Source of the DNA: Beroe forskalii
Lineage: Eukaryota; Ctenophora; Nuda; Beroida; Beroidae
Assembly: GCA_011033025.1 (NCBI GenBank)
Contig: WFMF01000376.1
Span: 1-64,000 of the forward strand
Reading direction: 5' to 3'
Length of the DNA: 64,000 nt
This document shows positions 1-12,159 of the stretch, one piece after another. The notes beneath the pieces are model-generated. The model ran no database searches and had not been told where the DNA came from. It worked only from the letters and a program-made list of their open reading frames with translations. How positions within the stretch are numbered: position 1 is the first letter of the stretch; each line of letters opens with the position of its first letter. Made by a program: the position numbers and the translations under genes.

Positions 1-27
1 GGTAAGACAGTTGTTAACCACGCCATG
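1..27 (-). CDS. Start of exon 5, left copy (cut by window edge)
   Basis: The first 27 bases are the reverse complement of the start of the right-arm exon at 62,487 (HGVVNNCLT), preceded on the minus strand by a TTTCAG acceptor. The rest lies outside the window. Confidence 0.55.
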
Positions 28-323
28 CTGAAACAAAGTTATAATAGCCGTTATATGAAACAGCATCGCTCATAATGATACACTATTTGTTTATTTATTT
101 TCAATATAACCAACCCAATCGTCGTTCATGAAAGCTATAAAAGTATGAAGGCATATAATATAGAGACCACACAATATGTATGGTGTTCATTTACTCCATG
201 TTTGGTAAAGAGTACTTTTTAAGCTTTTAAGAAAACTGCTTTCAAAGAACTGTTTTAAGAAAATCATGTTTTTCTAAAGGAAAATTTTTGAAAAACTTTT
301 TTTTTCCGAAAAAAAAAACATAC

Positions 324-467
324 CGAGTGATTAGGGCACAGGACAGTAAAGGTTGTTTTGATGAGTTTGCACTTCTGAGCTACGGCGCAGTGAAAGTGGT
401 AGCGTGCCGAGCATCCCTCCTTGAAGCAACCCACACTGGCTCCGATCTCTTCACAGCTCGAGCAGAT
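324..467 (-). CDS. ePHD exon 4, left copy
   Basis: Forty-eight codons on the minus strand with CSSCEE, CFKEGC, YHFHC and CPNHS ligands, flanked by an AG acceptor and a GTATGT donor. It is the inverted counterpart of 62056-62199. The plus-strand frame covering this interval is a shadow. Confidence 0.7.
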
Positions 468-802
468 CTGGTTATCAAATTACGGGAATAATTTCATACG
501 TAAGAAGGACAGATTTTTCAAGGTGACCAATGTCTAAAATTGAGAATAACTCAAACATTAAGAATATAAATTTCTGATACAATAATTTAATGACACTTGG
601 TCCAAGAAATAATGCCACTTGGGCTAAAATCAGTCAAGAAGTAAGTCAGATAGATAGTGGCTCCAGCCACCCAATCTTCATTGCTGTGTAGCATTGAGCA
701 CAGGCAAAAAAGGCACTTTGTAGCACTGCCAATAGAAGTGTTGCAAATAAGAGTTTTGTCCGATACTATAGTCTATCATGTCTTGATACAAGAGTAACTC
801 AC

Positions 803-907
803 AGTGAACCTGGCCACTTTGAAGAGCTCCTCCAATCCATACACATCGAATCCGATCATGTAAACACCGGGGGACCAGCAGATACAGTCTTCGTGCAGCC
901 ACACCTC
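803..907 (-). CDS. ePHD exon 3, left copy
   Basis: Thirty-five codons, identical in structure to the right copy: begins EVWLHEDC, continues WSPGVYMIGF and YGLEELFKVA, and ends before a GTGAGT donor. The acceptor AG is chosen by phase 0. It supplies the His and Cys of the middle zinc site. Confidence 0.7.
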
Positions 908-979
908 CTCCCTACGATATGAAATAGTTATAAACTCTAACTAATGACAAATTAATAATAAATTAATAAGTTAACGAGA

Positions 980-1345
980 ATTGCGCCTGCCGACGCATTT
1001 CTTCCCGTTGTTCCCGAATGCAGGCGCTTAATTTCCCTCCCCGCAGTACTTGCTAACCCTCTTCAATGCCTTTTTGTAAGACAAAAAGGCGTGGTGGGGG
1101 ATGTGTAACGGTAGTTCTATGATAACCTTTAGTTATGTAATAAGGTTATCAAAGTAGAGAGCACTGGATTCCCGAATGAGGGTACAAAAAGTCCCATTTC
1201 GTAGACCCTTAAATGAGGACGTTACGATCGCTGGACATCAGCGTGTGCGCGTAAACGCGCGCGTTTGAGCGATTATGACTGAGAAATTGCGCCGAAGTCA
1301 CTGCAATAAATCTTTCGCGTCTCGATTTTACAGAAGACCTTATCG
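980..1345 (-). repeat. Dispersed two-hairpin repeat, copy 1
   Basis: On the minus strand this block holds a CGCC-T-rich hairpin (GCCTTTTTGT / ACAAAAAGGC, 1068-1091) and a second hairpin built from GCGCCTG / CAGGCGC (983-1027), joined by a GGGGAGGGAAATTAAG-type stretch. The same modules recur at 27,365-28,275, 35,500-35,580, 61,140-61,560 and 62,990-63,305. No coding capacity is seen. It lies in intron 2 of the ePHD gene copy and is paired with 61,140-61,560 by the duplication. Confidence 0.6.
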
Positions 1346-2473
1346 TGAGCAGAACATGTTTTACGCGACTTGGGACAAGCCGCGCCGCAAATTTCGGCAC
1401 TCCAAATGCGCGCGTCGCGCGCGCGTGAACATGTGCAATTTCCTCCCATGAACGCACACAAAATCGTGAATGATTTACTATCTCGTTGAAGCGATTTACA
1501 TCAATTAGTTTGACTAGTTCATAATCATTGTTAGTTGCTTAAGTTGTCAATTGTCTTTGATTTGTTTTGAATTCAGCCGACCTTTTTCATCCAACCAAAG
1601 TCTAAAATTGCCTTCTAATCTTCGAGCCATTATAACCGGTCATTAAGACGATTCCAGTAACTCGAATTTTTATAAAGTTGTTGTTCTTGTTTTAACTATT
1701 ATCTCGTAATCGCGTAGGTAGATGCTTTAATCACGCCTTTAAAGGACGGGTGTACTTAAAAATTGACTTCTTCTAAATTTAACAAAAAATTCAGTATATC
1801 ATGGTTATTATTATAGTAATCGAATCTCGAAAGTCCCACCTCTCTACTCCGTGTGTAACGCAAGATATGGGCGTAAATTAGAAACATGATACCTTATGGT
1901 GTGACGACTGACGTCAGTTCTTCCTTGGAATCACTGCCCACAGCCGCCGTGTATGTAAAATCGCTATGTAAACACTAATTCTGTTGCTATACCTAATTGA
2001 TCTATTATTGTTGTGTTTCACTGCAGATTACAAAACTTCAGTTGTTCAATCTGGTTTATAACAATAAATCTTCTGTTGTTTAATAACGCACTATAATATA
2101 TTGATTATCAATCAATAATGACAAAATCCAGATATTATGTGAACATATTATCCTTATCCATACAAAGTAGAACAAGAACAAGACGTATCTACGTATGATA
2201 TGCCTTAGACAACAGTGTATCGTTTTAAACTAAATCGTTAACTTTATGTTGTAATCGCCACAAGTACTGTCGGATACTTAGAATTCTTTCAGTGAATTTA
2301 ATTCGTCTAATCCATGAAAACCTGTGTATTGTCCATTAGGAATAGAGTATAATTCTCTGATTACGTGCTCAACACAGGATGGAAGCCTGTACCTTTTACC
2401 TATTCCCAAACCTCTAAAATTAAGAATATGTAGGAATGCCCTGTATTCTGATTGCTGTGTGTCTCAAGAGTCG

Positions 2474-3032
2474 GTAAAAGGGTCACAAGAGTTGTTAATT
2501 TTGTCCATTGGATCCATTGGATCCATCATGTCAAATGGACATCTTCAATGGACGTCCATTGGAGATCCAATGAATATCCATTGAGCATGATATCCATCGA
2601 TAAAATTTCCAATGGTGTTAAATGGATCCATTGGATGCATTTTTGATGTGCAATGGACATGTTTATTCATGGATTATATGGATGTTTAATGGGTCCATCT
2701 GAGTGCATCCAATGGATACAATCACCAAACATGGTTTGGTAAATGGATATCAGTCTGATATATTTGTTCAAAGGACCCATTATGTCCATTGGTCCAATGG
2801 ATCCATTGTGTCCATTGAACACCATTCGACATGTCTATTGAATCCATTGCGACATTGGATCCAATGGATACATTTTTTCCATTGAACAATGTTTGGTGAT
2901 TTTGTTCGTTGGATCCACTCAGATGGATCCATTGAACATCTATTGGATCTATTGAACATGTCCATTGAACATCAAAAATGGAACCATTGTATCCATTGGA
3001 CAAAATTCACCACTCTTGTGACCCTTTTACTC
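2474..3032. mobile_element. Foldback element with CCATTGGAT/ATCCAATGG core, copy 1
   Basis: The ends are inverted: GTAAAAGGGTCACAAGAGTT at the left and its near complement AACTC/ACTCTTGTGACCCTTTTAC at the right. Between them the sequence is almost entirely the octamer CCATTGGA, its complement TCCAATGG and GGATCC junctions, so the whole unit can fold on itself. All frames here are repeat shadows (HWIHWIH, SNGYNGS). A second copy with the same ends is at 25,500-26,132. Confidence 0.75.
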
Positions 3033-3959
3033 ATGAGTCTATTAAATTTTTCCACTTCTTCTCTTTTAATTTAACTGGAAAACAAGAAACATCGACACAA
3101 AATGATAACAAATCTGGAGGAAGCGTAATGTACTCATTGTTGTTGTAGTACTTTACGGTATTATTGAAATGTGAAACGTACAGACATGATATCACGTCTA
3201 TTCATAATGATATCGGAATATATACTTGATTGGATCAATGAATCTTCTTTTCATTTATTGCACATGATTTTACATTGTATTACCACAACTACCACTCACA
3301 GGTGTGATCTAAAATTTCTCTCTAAAAATTAATGATTAATCAGCAAAACGCTTTCATTATGATATAAAACTGGTGTTAGTAAGCTCTCAAGCAGTATATA
3401 CGAGAGCGCACAAGGAAGAACTGACGTCACAGCGTAATTTATTTATTTAGCTCTCACACGCGATAGGAAGGGAATTTGATTACCGGGATTTCACAGAAAT
3501 GCTTAGTAACATGTACTTGACATATGATTTGAATATGAGCATAGGTTAATTTTAAGTACACTCGTCCTTTAAATCGACCCCACTTTGACTGCCCGATTGG
3601 AAGGTGAGAAGAGCCTCAATTTCAGCCTGAAGATGGGATACATTATCAAAGTATCATGTACGATGACATTAATTTGACAATAATTGAGAATAAGCACCAT
3701 TCCCAGTCGAGAGGCAAAGATGAAGGCAAATGTTTCATGGGGGAAAAAGGTCTCAAATGCGTTGTTAAGATATCGTGTCTACATATTTTGCCTTGTCGGT
3801 CACCATGGCTGCTAAGCCATACCTTGCTAAACAACTCAAATCCCATATTGATCTGCCAAGATGTAAAAAAGGAACTGACCTAGTGACCTACTTATCTAAT
3901 ATCCATAATCCAATTTAGCCGAAATGCAACTTTTGACCCAAATTCAGTTAATCTGAATC

Positions 3960-5460
3960 AGGTGGCAACAGGGGAAAATGTCGCCCGAGGCAACATAAGA
4001 TTTTGACACCTCAAATTTGCTTGATATGAGCCACACCCGAAAGGCGAAAATCCCATCTTCCCTGCCAATCTGATGGCAAAAGAGGGACAAGTGGTGGCAA
4101 AAGAGGGACATTATCAGCCCGTGGCCACGCCCGTCACCCAGATTCCAAGCCCCATAAATGCGCGAAAAGTAGCTAGCTGGGTGACAAAAAAAGGGACAAA
4201 GGTCGCCTGAGGCGACATGGGATTTTAAGGCCTCAAATATGCTTAATATGAGTTGTTATGGTTAGATATCATGTTTAAGAGTTGCCAGGCCATCATAGGA
4301 GCCATGCCCAACCTTGGGCCACGCCCAAAAATCCCATCTTTCCTGTCAATATGGTGGCAAAAAAGGGACAAGTGTGGACATGGCAATTTCAGCCGATAAA
4401 TCACTCCAAATCATTTCATTTCGATCTTAAAAGTTAATTTAGGGTTCCTAGACACTAAATCAATCATTCACAGCCCATTAATGCCCAGATTCCACGCCCC
4501 ATAAATGCGCGAAAAGTCGCTAGCTGGGTGGCAAAAAGGGACACAAGTCGCCTGATTTTGAGGCGATGAGTTGTTAATGTTATGGTTGGGATTTTAACAG
4601 ATAAATGTGCTTAATATGAGTTGTTAATGTTGGTGGTTAGGGTTATGGTTCATGGCGAGTTGCCAGGCCATCATAGGAGCCACGCCCAACCTTGGGCCAC
4701 GCCCAAAAATCCAATATTTCCTGCCAATATGGTGGCAAAAAAGGGACAAGTGTGGACATGGCAATTTCAGCCGATAAATCACTCCAAATCATTTCATTTC
4801 GATCTTAAAAAGTTAATTTAGGGTTCCTAGACACTAAATCAACCATTCACAGCCCGTGGCCACACCAGATTCCACGCCCCATAAATGCGCGAAAAGTCGC
4901 TAGCTGGGTGGCAAAAAGGGACAAAAAGTCGCCTGAGGCGACGTGGGTTTTAAGGCCTCAAAATCACTTAATATGATTTTTTTATGGTTTAGATATCATG
5001 TTTAAGAGTTGCCAGGCCATCATAGGAGCCGCCCCAACAGGCCACGCCCAAAAATCCAATCTTTCCTGCCAATATGGTGACAAAAAAAGGGACAAGAGTG
5101 GACAAGGCAATTTCAGCCGATAAATCACTCCAAATCATTTTCTTTTGATCATAAAAGTTAATTTAGGGTTCCTAGACACTAAATCAACCATTCACAGCCC
5201 GTGGCCACGCCCAGATTCCACGCCCCAAGAATGTGCGAAAAGTCGCTAGCTGGGTGGCTATGGTTAGATATCAATATCATGTTTAAGAGTTGCCAGGCCA
5301 TCATAGGTGCCACGCCCAACCTTGAGCCACGCCCACAAATCCCATCTTTATTGCCAATATAATGGCAAAAAAGGCAAAAGTGTGGACAAGGCGATTTCAG
5401 CCGATAAATCACTCCAAGTCATGTTATTCCGATCAAAAAAGTTAATTTAGGGTTCCTAGA
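3960..5460 (-). repeat. Array of about 350-bp units, first orientation
   Basis: Four to five partly degenerate units, recognised by GTCGCCTGAGGCGAC (a perfect 15-base hairpin) near 4,203 and 4,928, the run GCCAGGCCATCATAGGAGCC, and GCTAGCTGGGTGGCAAAAA. Units are in the opposite direction to the array that follows. No gene is visible. Confidence 0.75.
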
Positions 5461-7235
5461 CACATTTGAGGCCTTAAAATCCCATGTCGCCTCAGGCGAC
5501 ATTTTTCCCTTTTTTGCCAACCAGCTAGCGACTTTTCGCACATTTATGGGGAATGTAATCTTGGCGTGGCCACGGGCTGGGAATGGTTGATTGAGTGTCT
5601 AGGAACAATAAATTAACTTTCAAGATCGAAATGAAATGATTTGGAGTGATTTATCGGCTGATTTATGAACACTTGTCCGTTTTTGCCACCATATTGGCAG
5701 GAAAGAAGGGATTTTTGGGCGTGGCTCATGGTTGGGTGTGGCTTCTATGATGGCCTGGCATGATATCTAACCATAACAACTCATATCAAGCACATTTGAG
5801 GCCTTAAAATCCCACGTCGCCTCAGGCGACTTTTGTCCCTTTTTTGCCACCCAGCTAACGACTTTTCGCGCATTTATGGGGCGTGGAATCTGGGCATTGC
5901 CAAGGGTTGGGAATAGTTAATTTAGTGTCTAGAAACCCTAAAATAACTTTTATGATCAAAAGAAAGTGATTTTGAGTGATTTATCGGCCGAAATCGCCAT
6001 GTCTGCACTTGTCCCTTTTTTGCCACTGATTGGCAGGAATGATTGGATTTTTGGGCGTGGCTCCTAGGATGGCCTGGCAACTCTTAAAAATGATTTCTTA
6101 CCATAACCACTCATATCAAGCACATTTGAGTCCTTAAAATCCCACGTCGCCTCAGGCGACTTTTGTCCCTTTTTGCCACCCAGCTAGCGACTTTTTGCGC
6201 ATTTATGGGGCGTGGAATCTAAGCGTGGCCACGGGCTTTGAATGGTTGATTTAGTGTCTAGGAACCCTTAATTAACTTTTAAGATCGAAATGAAATGATT
6301 TGGAGTGATTTATCGGCTGAAATTGCCATGTCCACGCTTGTCCCTTTTTTGCCACCATATTGGCAGAAAAGATGGGATTTTTGGGCGTGGCCCAAGGTTG
6401 GGCGTGGCTCCTATGATGGCCTGGCAACTCTTAAACATGATATCTAACCATAACATCTCATATTAAGCACATTTGAGGCCTTAAAATCCCACGACGCCTC
6501 AGGCGACTTTTGTCCCTTTTTTGCCACCCAGCTAGCGACTTTTCGCGCATTTATGTGGCGTGGAATCTGGGCGTGGCCACGGGCTGTGAATGGTTGATTT
6601 AGTGTCTAGGAACCCTAAATTAACTTTTAAGATCGAAATGAAATGATTTGGAGTTATTTATCGGCTTAAATTGCCATGTCCACACTTGTCCCTTTTTTGC
6701 CACCATATTGGCAGGAAAGATGGGATTTTTGGGCGTGGCCCAAGGTTGGGCGTGGCTCCTATGAATGGCCTGGCAACTCTTAAACATGATATCTAACCAT
6801 AACAACTCATATTAAGCACATTTGAGGCCTAAAAATCCCACGTCGCCTCAGGCGACTTTTGTCCCTTTTTTGCCACCAAGCTAGCGACTTTTCGCGCATT
6901 TATGGGGCGTGGAATCTGGGCGTGGCCACGGGCTGTGAATGGTTGATTTAGTGTCTAGGAACCCTAAATTAACTTTTAAGATCGAAATGAAATGATTTGG
7001 AGTGATTTATCGGCTGAAATTGCCATGTCCACACTTGTCCCTTTTTTGCCACCATATTGGCAGGAAAGATGGGATTTTTGGGCGTGGCCCAAGGTTGGGC
7101 GTGGCTCCTATGATGGCCTGGCAACTCTTAAACATGATATCTAACCATAACAACTCATATTAAGCACATTTGAGGCCTTAATTAAAATCCCACGTCGCCT
7201 CAGGCGACTTTTGTCCCTTTTTTGCCACTTTTTTG
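5461..7235 (+). repeat. Array of about 350-bp units, second orientation
   Basis: Six units with the hairpin GTCGCCTCAGGCGAC near 5,486, 5,814, 6,144, 6,491, 6,840 and 7,193, giving a period close to 350 bp. The last units are nearly identical, the first more diverged. Together with the inverted array before it, this makes a head-to-head foldback about 3.3 kb long inside the larger insertion. Confidence 0.8.
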
Positions 7236-7261
7236 TCCCACGTCGCGTAAAACATCGCCTC

Positions 7262-8163
7262 ATCGTGAGTGTATGTCAATTATACATACAAAGAATTGTA
7301 CCACTTTCATGAACTGACCTAAAATCGTGTTGGATAGAACTATGAAATGACTAAGAAGGGGAAATATCAAAAACTGCCTAATTCCATGGCCGCAATGGAG
7401 TGAATTTGTTTTTTTTCCTAGATTATTATGGTAACATACCTTTCTACCGTTATATGATCATCATCAATAGACTGTAAGACATCGTTATTGAAAGTGCTGC
7501 TCAGCTTCTCAAACAAATTCTTAGCGCTTTCAGACATGTTCTTGTTTCGGTAACTGTTCTGAAATGGACATATCAATGGGGGAGTGTTGGTTTTCATCTT
7601 CCTGACTGTATCAGTTTCAACTTTTCTACAGCTATTGAAGATAGCATAGAGGTCGAATATATAACAAAAAAGGGGACTAATTTTTGGCCATTCTTTTTTG
7701 GGAATTGCTCAAAAGCTTGTATTAACGATATCTCTGCTTCTCTTTGAGCAAAAGTAATGAATAACCACTTAACTAATCGATGCAGAATTGTCGGTTTTGG
7801 TGAAGCATAGTTTTAAGGCTCTATCTCAACCGTTCAAAGACTCATAATCGTTGAAGTAGCTGACAAGTTGAAAGGTTGGAGCTCAGAAGGACCTACAACA
7901 CAGTGTGCTGTACATTTCGTTGTATTTTCTCAGCTCTTGCTAATTGCGATAAATGCACTGCTTCAGCTAGGGCATAATGCTAGTGCTACTTGTGCTTGTG
8001 TAACGAAACAATAATACAAGTACAAAATGACGAACGTGGAAGTTATGAATCAGTACATCAGCTTCATGGGCGATTGTGGTCGACCTGGTAGGAAAGATGG
8101 AGTGAAGTTGATGATTTCAGTGCTGAACTGATGATAGATGTGCTCAAGAAATCCCATCGTGAG
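7262..8163 (-). other. Intron 2 of left ePHD copy, between the insertion and the satellite
   Basis: Homologous in inverted order to 61,150-60,600 and 59,489-59,079 in the other arm. At about 7,814-7,822 the left arm has the empty site of the 1.1-kb insertion present on the right. The stretch 8,040-8,163 leads into the satellite with a short frame ending KKSHREG, which also precedes the right-arm array. No complete gene is seen. Confidence 0.55.
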
Positions 8164-8870
8164 GGCAGTGGTTGCAGCTCTCAGTTGTCACGCAGTACCC
8201 CTCCTACAGGATTTCATTGGTTGCAGCTCTCAGTTGTCACGCAGTACCACCCTACAGGATTTCATTGGTTGCAGCTCTCAGTTGTCAAGCAGTACCCCTC
8301 CTACAGGATTTCATTGGTTGCAGCTCTCAGTTGTCACGCAGTACCCCTCCTACAGGATTTCATTGGTTGCAGCTCTCAGTTCTCACGCAGTACCCCTCCT
8401 ACAGGATTTCATTGGATGCAGCTCTCAGTTGTCACGCAGTACCCCTTCTACAGGATTTCATTGGTTGCAGCTCTCAGTTGTCACGCAGTACCCCTCCTAC
8501 AGGATTTCATTGGTTGCAGCTCTCAGTTGTCACGCAGTACCCCTCCTACAGGATTTCATTGGTTTCAGCTCTCAGTTGTCACGCAGTACCCCTCCTACAA
8601 AATTTCATTGGTTGCAGCTCTCAGTTGTCACGCAGTACCCCTCCTACAGGATTTCATTGGTTGCAGCTCTCAGTTGTCAAGCAGTACCCCTCCTACAGGA
8701 TTTCATTGGTTGCAGCTCTCAGTTGTCACGCAGTACCCCTCCTACAGGATTTCATTGGTTGCAGCTCTCAGTTGTCACGCAGTACCCCTCCTACAGTATT
8801 TCATTGGTTGCAACTCTCAGTTGTCACGCAGTACCCCTCCTACAGGATTTAATTGGTTGCCGCTCTCAGT
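8164..8870 (+). repeat. 49-bp satellite array, left copy (about 14 units)
   Basis: Tandem 49-bp units (key run CTCAGTTGTCACGCAGTACC, then CTCCTACAGGATTTCATTGG). 49 is not a multiple of 3, and the unit has no stop in any of the three plus frames, so all three frames are open and spell the same 49-residue cycle in different phase (LQLSVVTQYPSYRISLVAA and so on). Units differ by scattered point changes with few indels. The array is embedded in a degenerate transposon-type reading frame (KKSHREG before, KKSYSSVLQK after). Confidence 0.9.
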
Positions 8871-9055
8871 TTTCAGTTCAAAAAGAGAAGAAGTCATATT
8901 CTTCAGTCTTACAGAAGGAGACACAATCCACTCTGTTTCAGGAAAATGAAGCGAGTGTGGTGACCGTCAAGAAACTTGGTGAAGCAGTCAAGGATGGCTC
9001 TGACGTTCCTTATCTCATTATCGACCCAAGAGCTAAAATTGGGCCTCATGGATAG
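8871..9055 (+). pseudogene. Remnant of transposon ORF after the satellite (left)
   Basis: In frame with one of the three satellite frames, the sequence continues QKEKKSYSSVLQKE and ends in KLGEAVKDGSDVPYLIIDPR before a stop at 9,053. The right arm has the same segment (55,160-55,330) plus a coiled-coil stretch that is absent here. It resembles the first ORF of LINE-like or other retroelements of aquatic invertebrates, but this is recognition by pattern only. Host function is not supported. Confidence 0.4.
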
Positions 9056-9509
9056 CCAAAATAGCCAACTTTGGGATTAATATCTTAATATCTCGGGAAC
9101 GAACTGAGTTAGAGTCTTGAAAAGATAAAGATATTGTTTCTATCTTGATCTTCTTGAAACGTCTGGCTCGCTTGGGGCTGCTGACCTCAGACCCCTCCTT
9201 ACAACTGTTAGACGCACACTTAAATCAGTTCCCCATGCCAGTAACCCTAAAATTTGCAGCAAAAATAACATTTGGACTTTATATCAGTTCTCCATGTTAG
9301 TATGTTACTGGGGGGAATCTCACTGTCCTAACTGCCCCAATTTTCCCTGTTCCAATTTACTTTTGTTACGAAAGTCAAATTTATCCCTGTCCCGGTTCAC
9401 TTTTTCCAGAGTTAGGACTTAGGGACATATCGGAAAGTGGCACTAGGTAATTAAGTAATTAGTGAACGTGAGCTCATTAAAATCTGTAAGTAAATATATT
9501 ATATCCTAC
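9056..9509 (-). other. Intronic sequence of left ePHD copy
   Basis: Inverted counterpart of 54,265-55,150. It includes a GGGACA-rich dispersed segment near 9,300-9,410 that is also seen at 54,400-54,500 and more distantly at 46,000-46,150. No exon is recognised. Confidence 0.5.
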
Positions 9510-9610
9510 CTTTGGAGGGACATTCAGATCAAACGGTCCAAACAAAGGTCCCATGTCACCATAGTCACCAGTCAGATTGCACAGCGAACAAAACCATGTA
9601 GGTTTTTTGG
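9510..9610 (-). pseudogene. Truncated ePHD exon 2 of left copy
   Basis: This matches the last 101 bases of the 144-bp right-arm exon 54121-54264 and keeps the WFCSLC zinc-ligand pair, the LFGPFDL motif and the GTAGGA donor. The first 43 bases and the acceptor are missing. The sequence switches at 9,610/9,611 to a short stretch and then to the terminus of the foldback element that starts at 9,626. Expression of an intact ePHD from this copy would need a new splice acceptor. Confidence 0.75.
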
Positions 9611-10399
9611 AACTGTGTGGCATACCTGTGAAAAAATTCGTTCTTAAGGTTTTGATGCTCCAATCGACTCCAATAGGTGTCTAGAGTCACCAAAAAAATT
9701 TATTCAATTTTTGGAGTTGCGGAAAACCCAGGGTGACCACGCCCTTTTTTGACCGTGGGAATTTTTGAGGTAAATCACTAGAATTTAGCTGAATCGCAAC
9801 TAAGGCATGATTATACTCTAAACCTAGGTTTTTTGATACGAAAAATCGATTACAACCATTTTCTAGACGTCAAATCGCATATTTTGGCCATAATTGGCCA
9901 CGCCCAGTTTTTGTCATTGCCATTTTGACTAAAAATCTCAAAATTTTGATAAGACCATACCATATCATGATTATACTCTAAACCTACGTTTTTTGCTACG
10001 AGAAATCGATTAAAGCCACTATCTAGACGTCAACTTACATATTTTGGCCATTTCTGACCACGCCCAGTTTTTGTCATTGCCGTTTTGGCCAAAAATCTCG
10101 AAATTTTGATGTGACCGTACCATAACATGATTATACTTTAAACCTATGTTTTTTGATACGAGAAATCGATTAAAGCCACTATCTAAGCGTCAACTCGCAT
10201 ATTTTGGCCATAACTGACCACGCCCAGTTTTTGTCCTGATTGTTTTGGCCAAAAATCTCGAAAATTTGATAAGACCATAACATACCATGGTTATACCATG
10301 ATTATACATTTTGATTCGAGGCAATAACATTACACCATGATTATACTATACTCCAGGCACATGTCTTCGATGGGTTTGATAAGAAACATCCATTGAAAC

Positions 10400-11540
10400 C
10401 AGTATCCAGACCAGTATTGACCCAATTTTTCTCATGCCAATTTTGGGAACACTTAATTAATGGTAGCATTCCAACCTTGACAGCATATTCCTCCAGACAA
10501 CACTCTTTCCTTGAGAGCCGGGGAGCATTCTTTACTCTACCCTTGACAACACTTCATCACAGACACTTTACAGTACACTCCACCTGGCAGCACTCTACCC
10601 CTTGACACACTTTATCCTTGACTCTTGACAGCTTACAGAATTCTACTCTCAACAGCACTCCACCCTTGGCAAGAATCCTTCCTTGCCAAGAGAGGAAGAA
10701 TCCCTCCCCACCCATGGCATCAACCTGTTTATCCTTGACAACAATCGACCTTTGACTGCACTTCACGATAACAGCTTTCGTTACTTGACTGCAGACAAAT
10801 AACTTATTCAATCGCACATTTTAGCCTTGAACCTTTGATAGCATTCTACGCTTGGCTTTTACAGCACTTAATTTTTGACAGCACTTTCCCTTGACAGCAC
10901 TATATCCTTCACAGCTCACTTCAACCTTTACACCAAGCTACCCTTGATAGCACACATCCCTAGACACCACTCTACGGGGTATTACACCACTTTACAGTTT
11001 ACCCTTGACATCACTCTATCCTTGACAGGACTCTTCCCTTGGCTCCACTCCACACTTCACCATTCACTTCGATGCTATACATCACTTTAACCTTTGAAGC
11101 ACTCTATCCTTGACAGAAATCTACTCTAGACTGCTAGACATCACTCTTCCTTAGATTAAGTCAAGGGTAGAGTGCAGTCAAGTTGATGGCACTGTACACT
11201 TGACAGCAGTATACATTTAACAACACTCCACATTTCACAGCACTCTTCCCTTGATAGCAATTTATTCGTAACAGCACGCTTTCTTTGAAGCTTTGAGAGA
11301 ACTCTTACCTTGATACCAACTTTTCCTTGACATTGGTCTTCCCAATTTCTCCTTGACAGCATTCTACCCTTGACTTTTTGAAACCACTCAACCTTTGGCA
11401 ACACTCTTTTCTCTGCATCAGTGTTCTCTTGAGTTTGACAACACTCTACCTTTGACAACAATCCTTTGACACCACTTGCACTCTTCAGTCTTGACTTGGC
11501 CTCACACAAACCTTGACGATGCACTTGAGTATGCATCATC
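10400..11540. repeat. Degenerate TTGACAGCACTCTACC minisatellite
   Basis: Dozens of variants of CTTGACAGCACTCTACCC with variable spacing, mostly on the plus strand up to about 11,150 and with a short stretch of complement near 11,160. It is the core of the foldback element. The minus-strand frames (10,557-10,817; 11,156-11,539) are repeat-derived. Confidence 0.75.
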
Positions 11541-11993
11541 AGATATCAAGTGAACTCCTGAATAATATCACCACTTAACAACACTGCTTATAATATCAAA
11601 TTTGAGGATGTGAGGGGGATAGTATTCGGTTTCTATAGGCTTATAAGGCAGACAGAGCTCAAAACGTTTCCAATCAAGTTCGGCTGCAGTGACCGTTACT
11701 AAAAAGTCCCATTTTTTAGTTATCACCCGTAATGAAACATATGTAAAGATGAAAGTACCAGAAGGCAACTTCATCTGATACTTTGACATTTTGAGGGGCT
11801 GGCCTTGGAGTTTGCAGTAAAGTTAAGAAAGGAATAGGTGGAAGGCTTAACGAACCTCCAGTATTCAACAGATTGAAGCCAACAGACATTCAGAAGCTCG
11901 CCAATGTCAGAATTTTGGGTGCCAGACTTAACAGTTCATCGTGTCGTTTAGAGTATGTTTTATGCTATGGCCTTCTAAATCGCAATTGTTATA

Positions 11994-12159
11994 AGGGATC
12001 GTTCACGTCATACTACGTAATCAATTTTTGGCCGATTTTATCCCCCTCCCCTCGTAATCAAGTTTACAGTTGTTGCATTTATTACAATAACATTAAACGT
12101 AATCATTCGGAAACCTCCCCCCTCCCCCAACGTGATTCCGTAATATGTGAACGATCCCT
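11994..12159. mobile_element. MITE with AGGGATCGTTCAC ends, copy A
   Basis: A 166-bp unit starting AGGGATCGTTCAC and ending in the complement GTGAACGATCCCT, with internal ACGTAAT/ATTACGT-type and CCCCCTCCCC segments. A diverged copy lies at 46,732-46,892 and a partial one at 12,823-12,917. No coding sequence. A TA target is possible but not clear. Confidence 0.6.

Larger units (their letters stand above)
1350..7261. mobile_element. 5.9-kb nonautonomous DNA transposon (hAT-like), left arm only
   Basis: The right arm reads straight through the target (61,151-61,158). Here the same octamer ATCGTGAG occurs on both sides (1342-1349 and 7262-7269), so it is a target-site duplication; it fits the hAT preference nTnnnnAn. 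The ends are imperfect inverted repeats: CAGAACATGTTTTACGCGAC at 1350 and, read inward from 7261, GAGGCGATGTTTTACGCGAC. No transposase frame is present. Inside are AT-rich DNA, a palindromic CCATTGGA element (2,474-3,032) and two opposed arrays of about 350-bp units. The superfamily is inferred from target length and consensus only. Confidence 0.7.

Noticed and set aside
678-902. 74-codon frame MAARRLYLLVP as a gene
   Set aside because: Wrong-frame shadow of ePHD exon 3; the correct frame carries the zinc ligands and matches neighbouring phases.
3656-3883. 75-codon plus frame and its minus partner
   Set aside because: No motif, inside the left-arm-only insertion, both strands open.
8131-9055. 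272- and 305-codon plus-strand frames as genes
   Set aside because: Satellite translation in overlapping frames, flanked by degraded transposon sequence.
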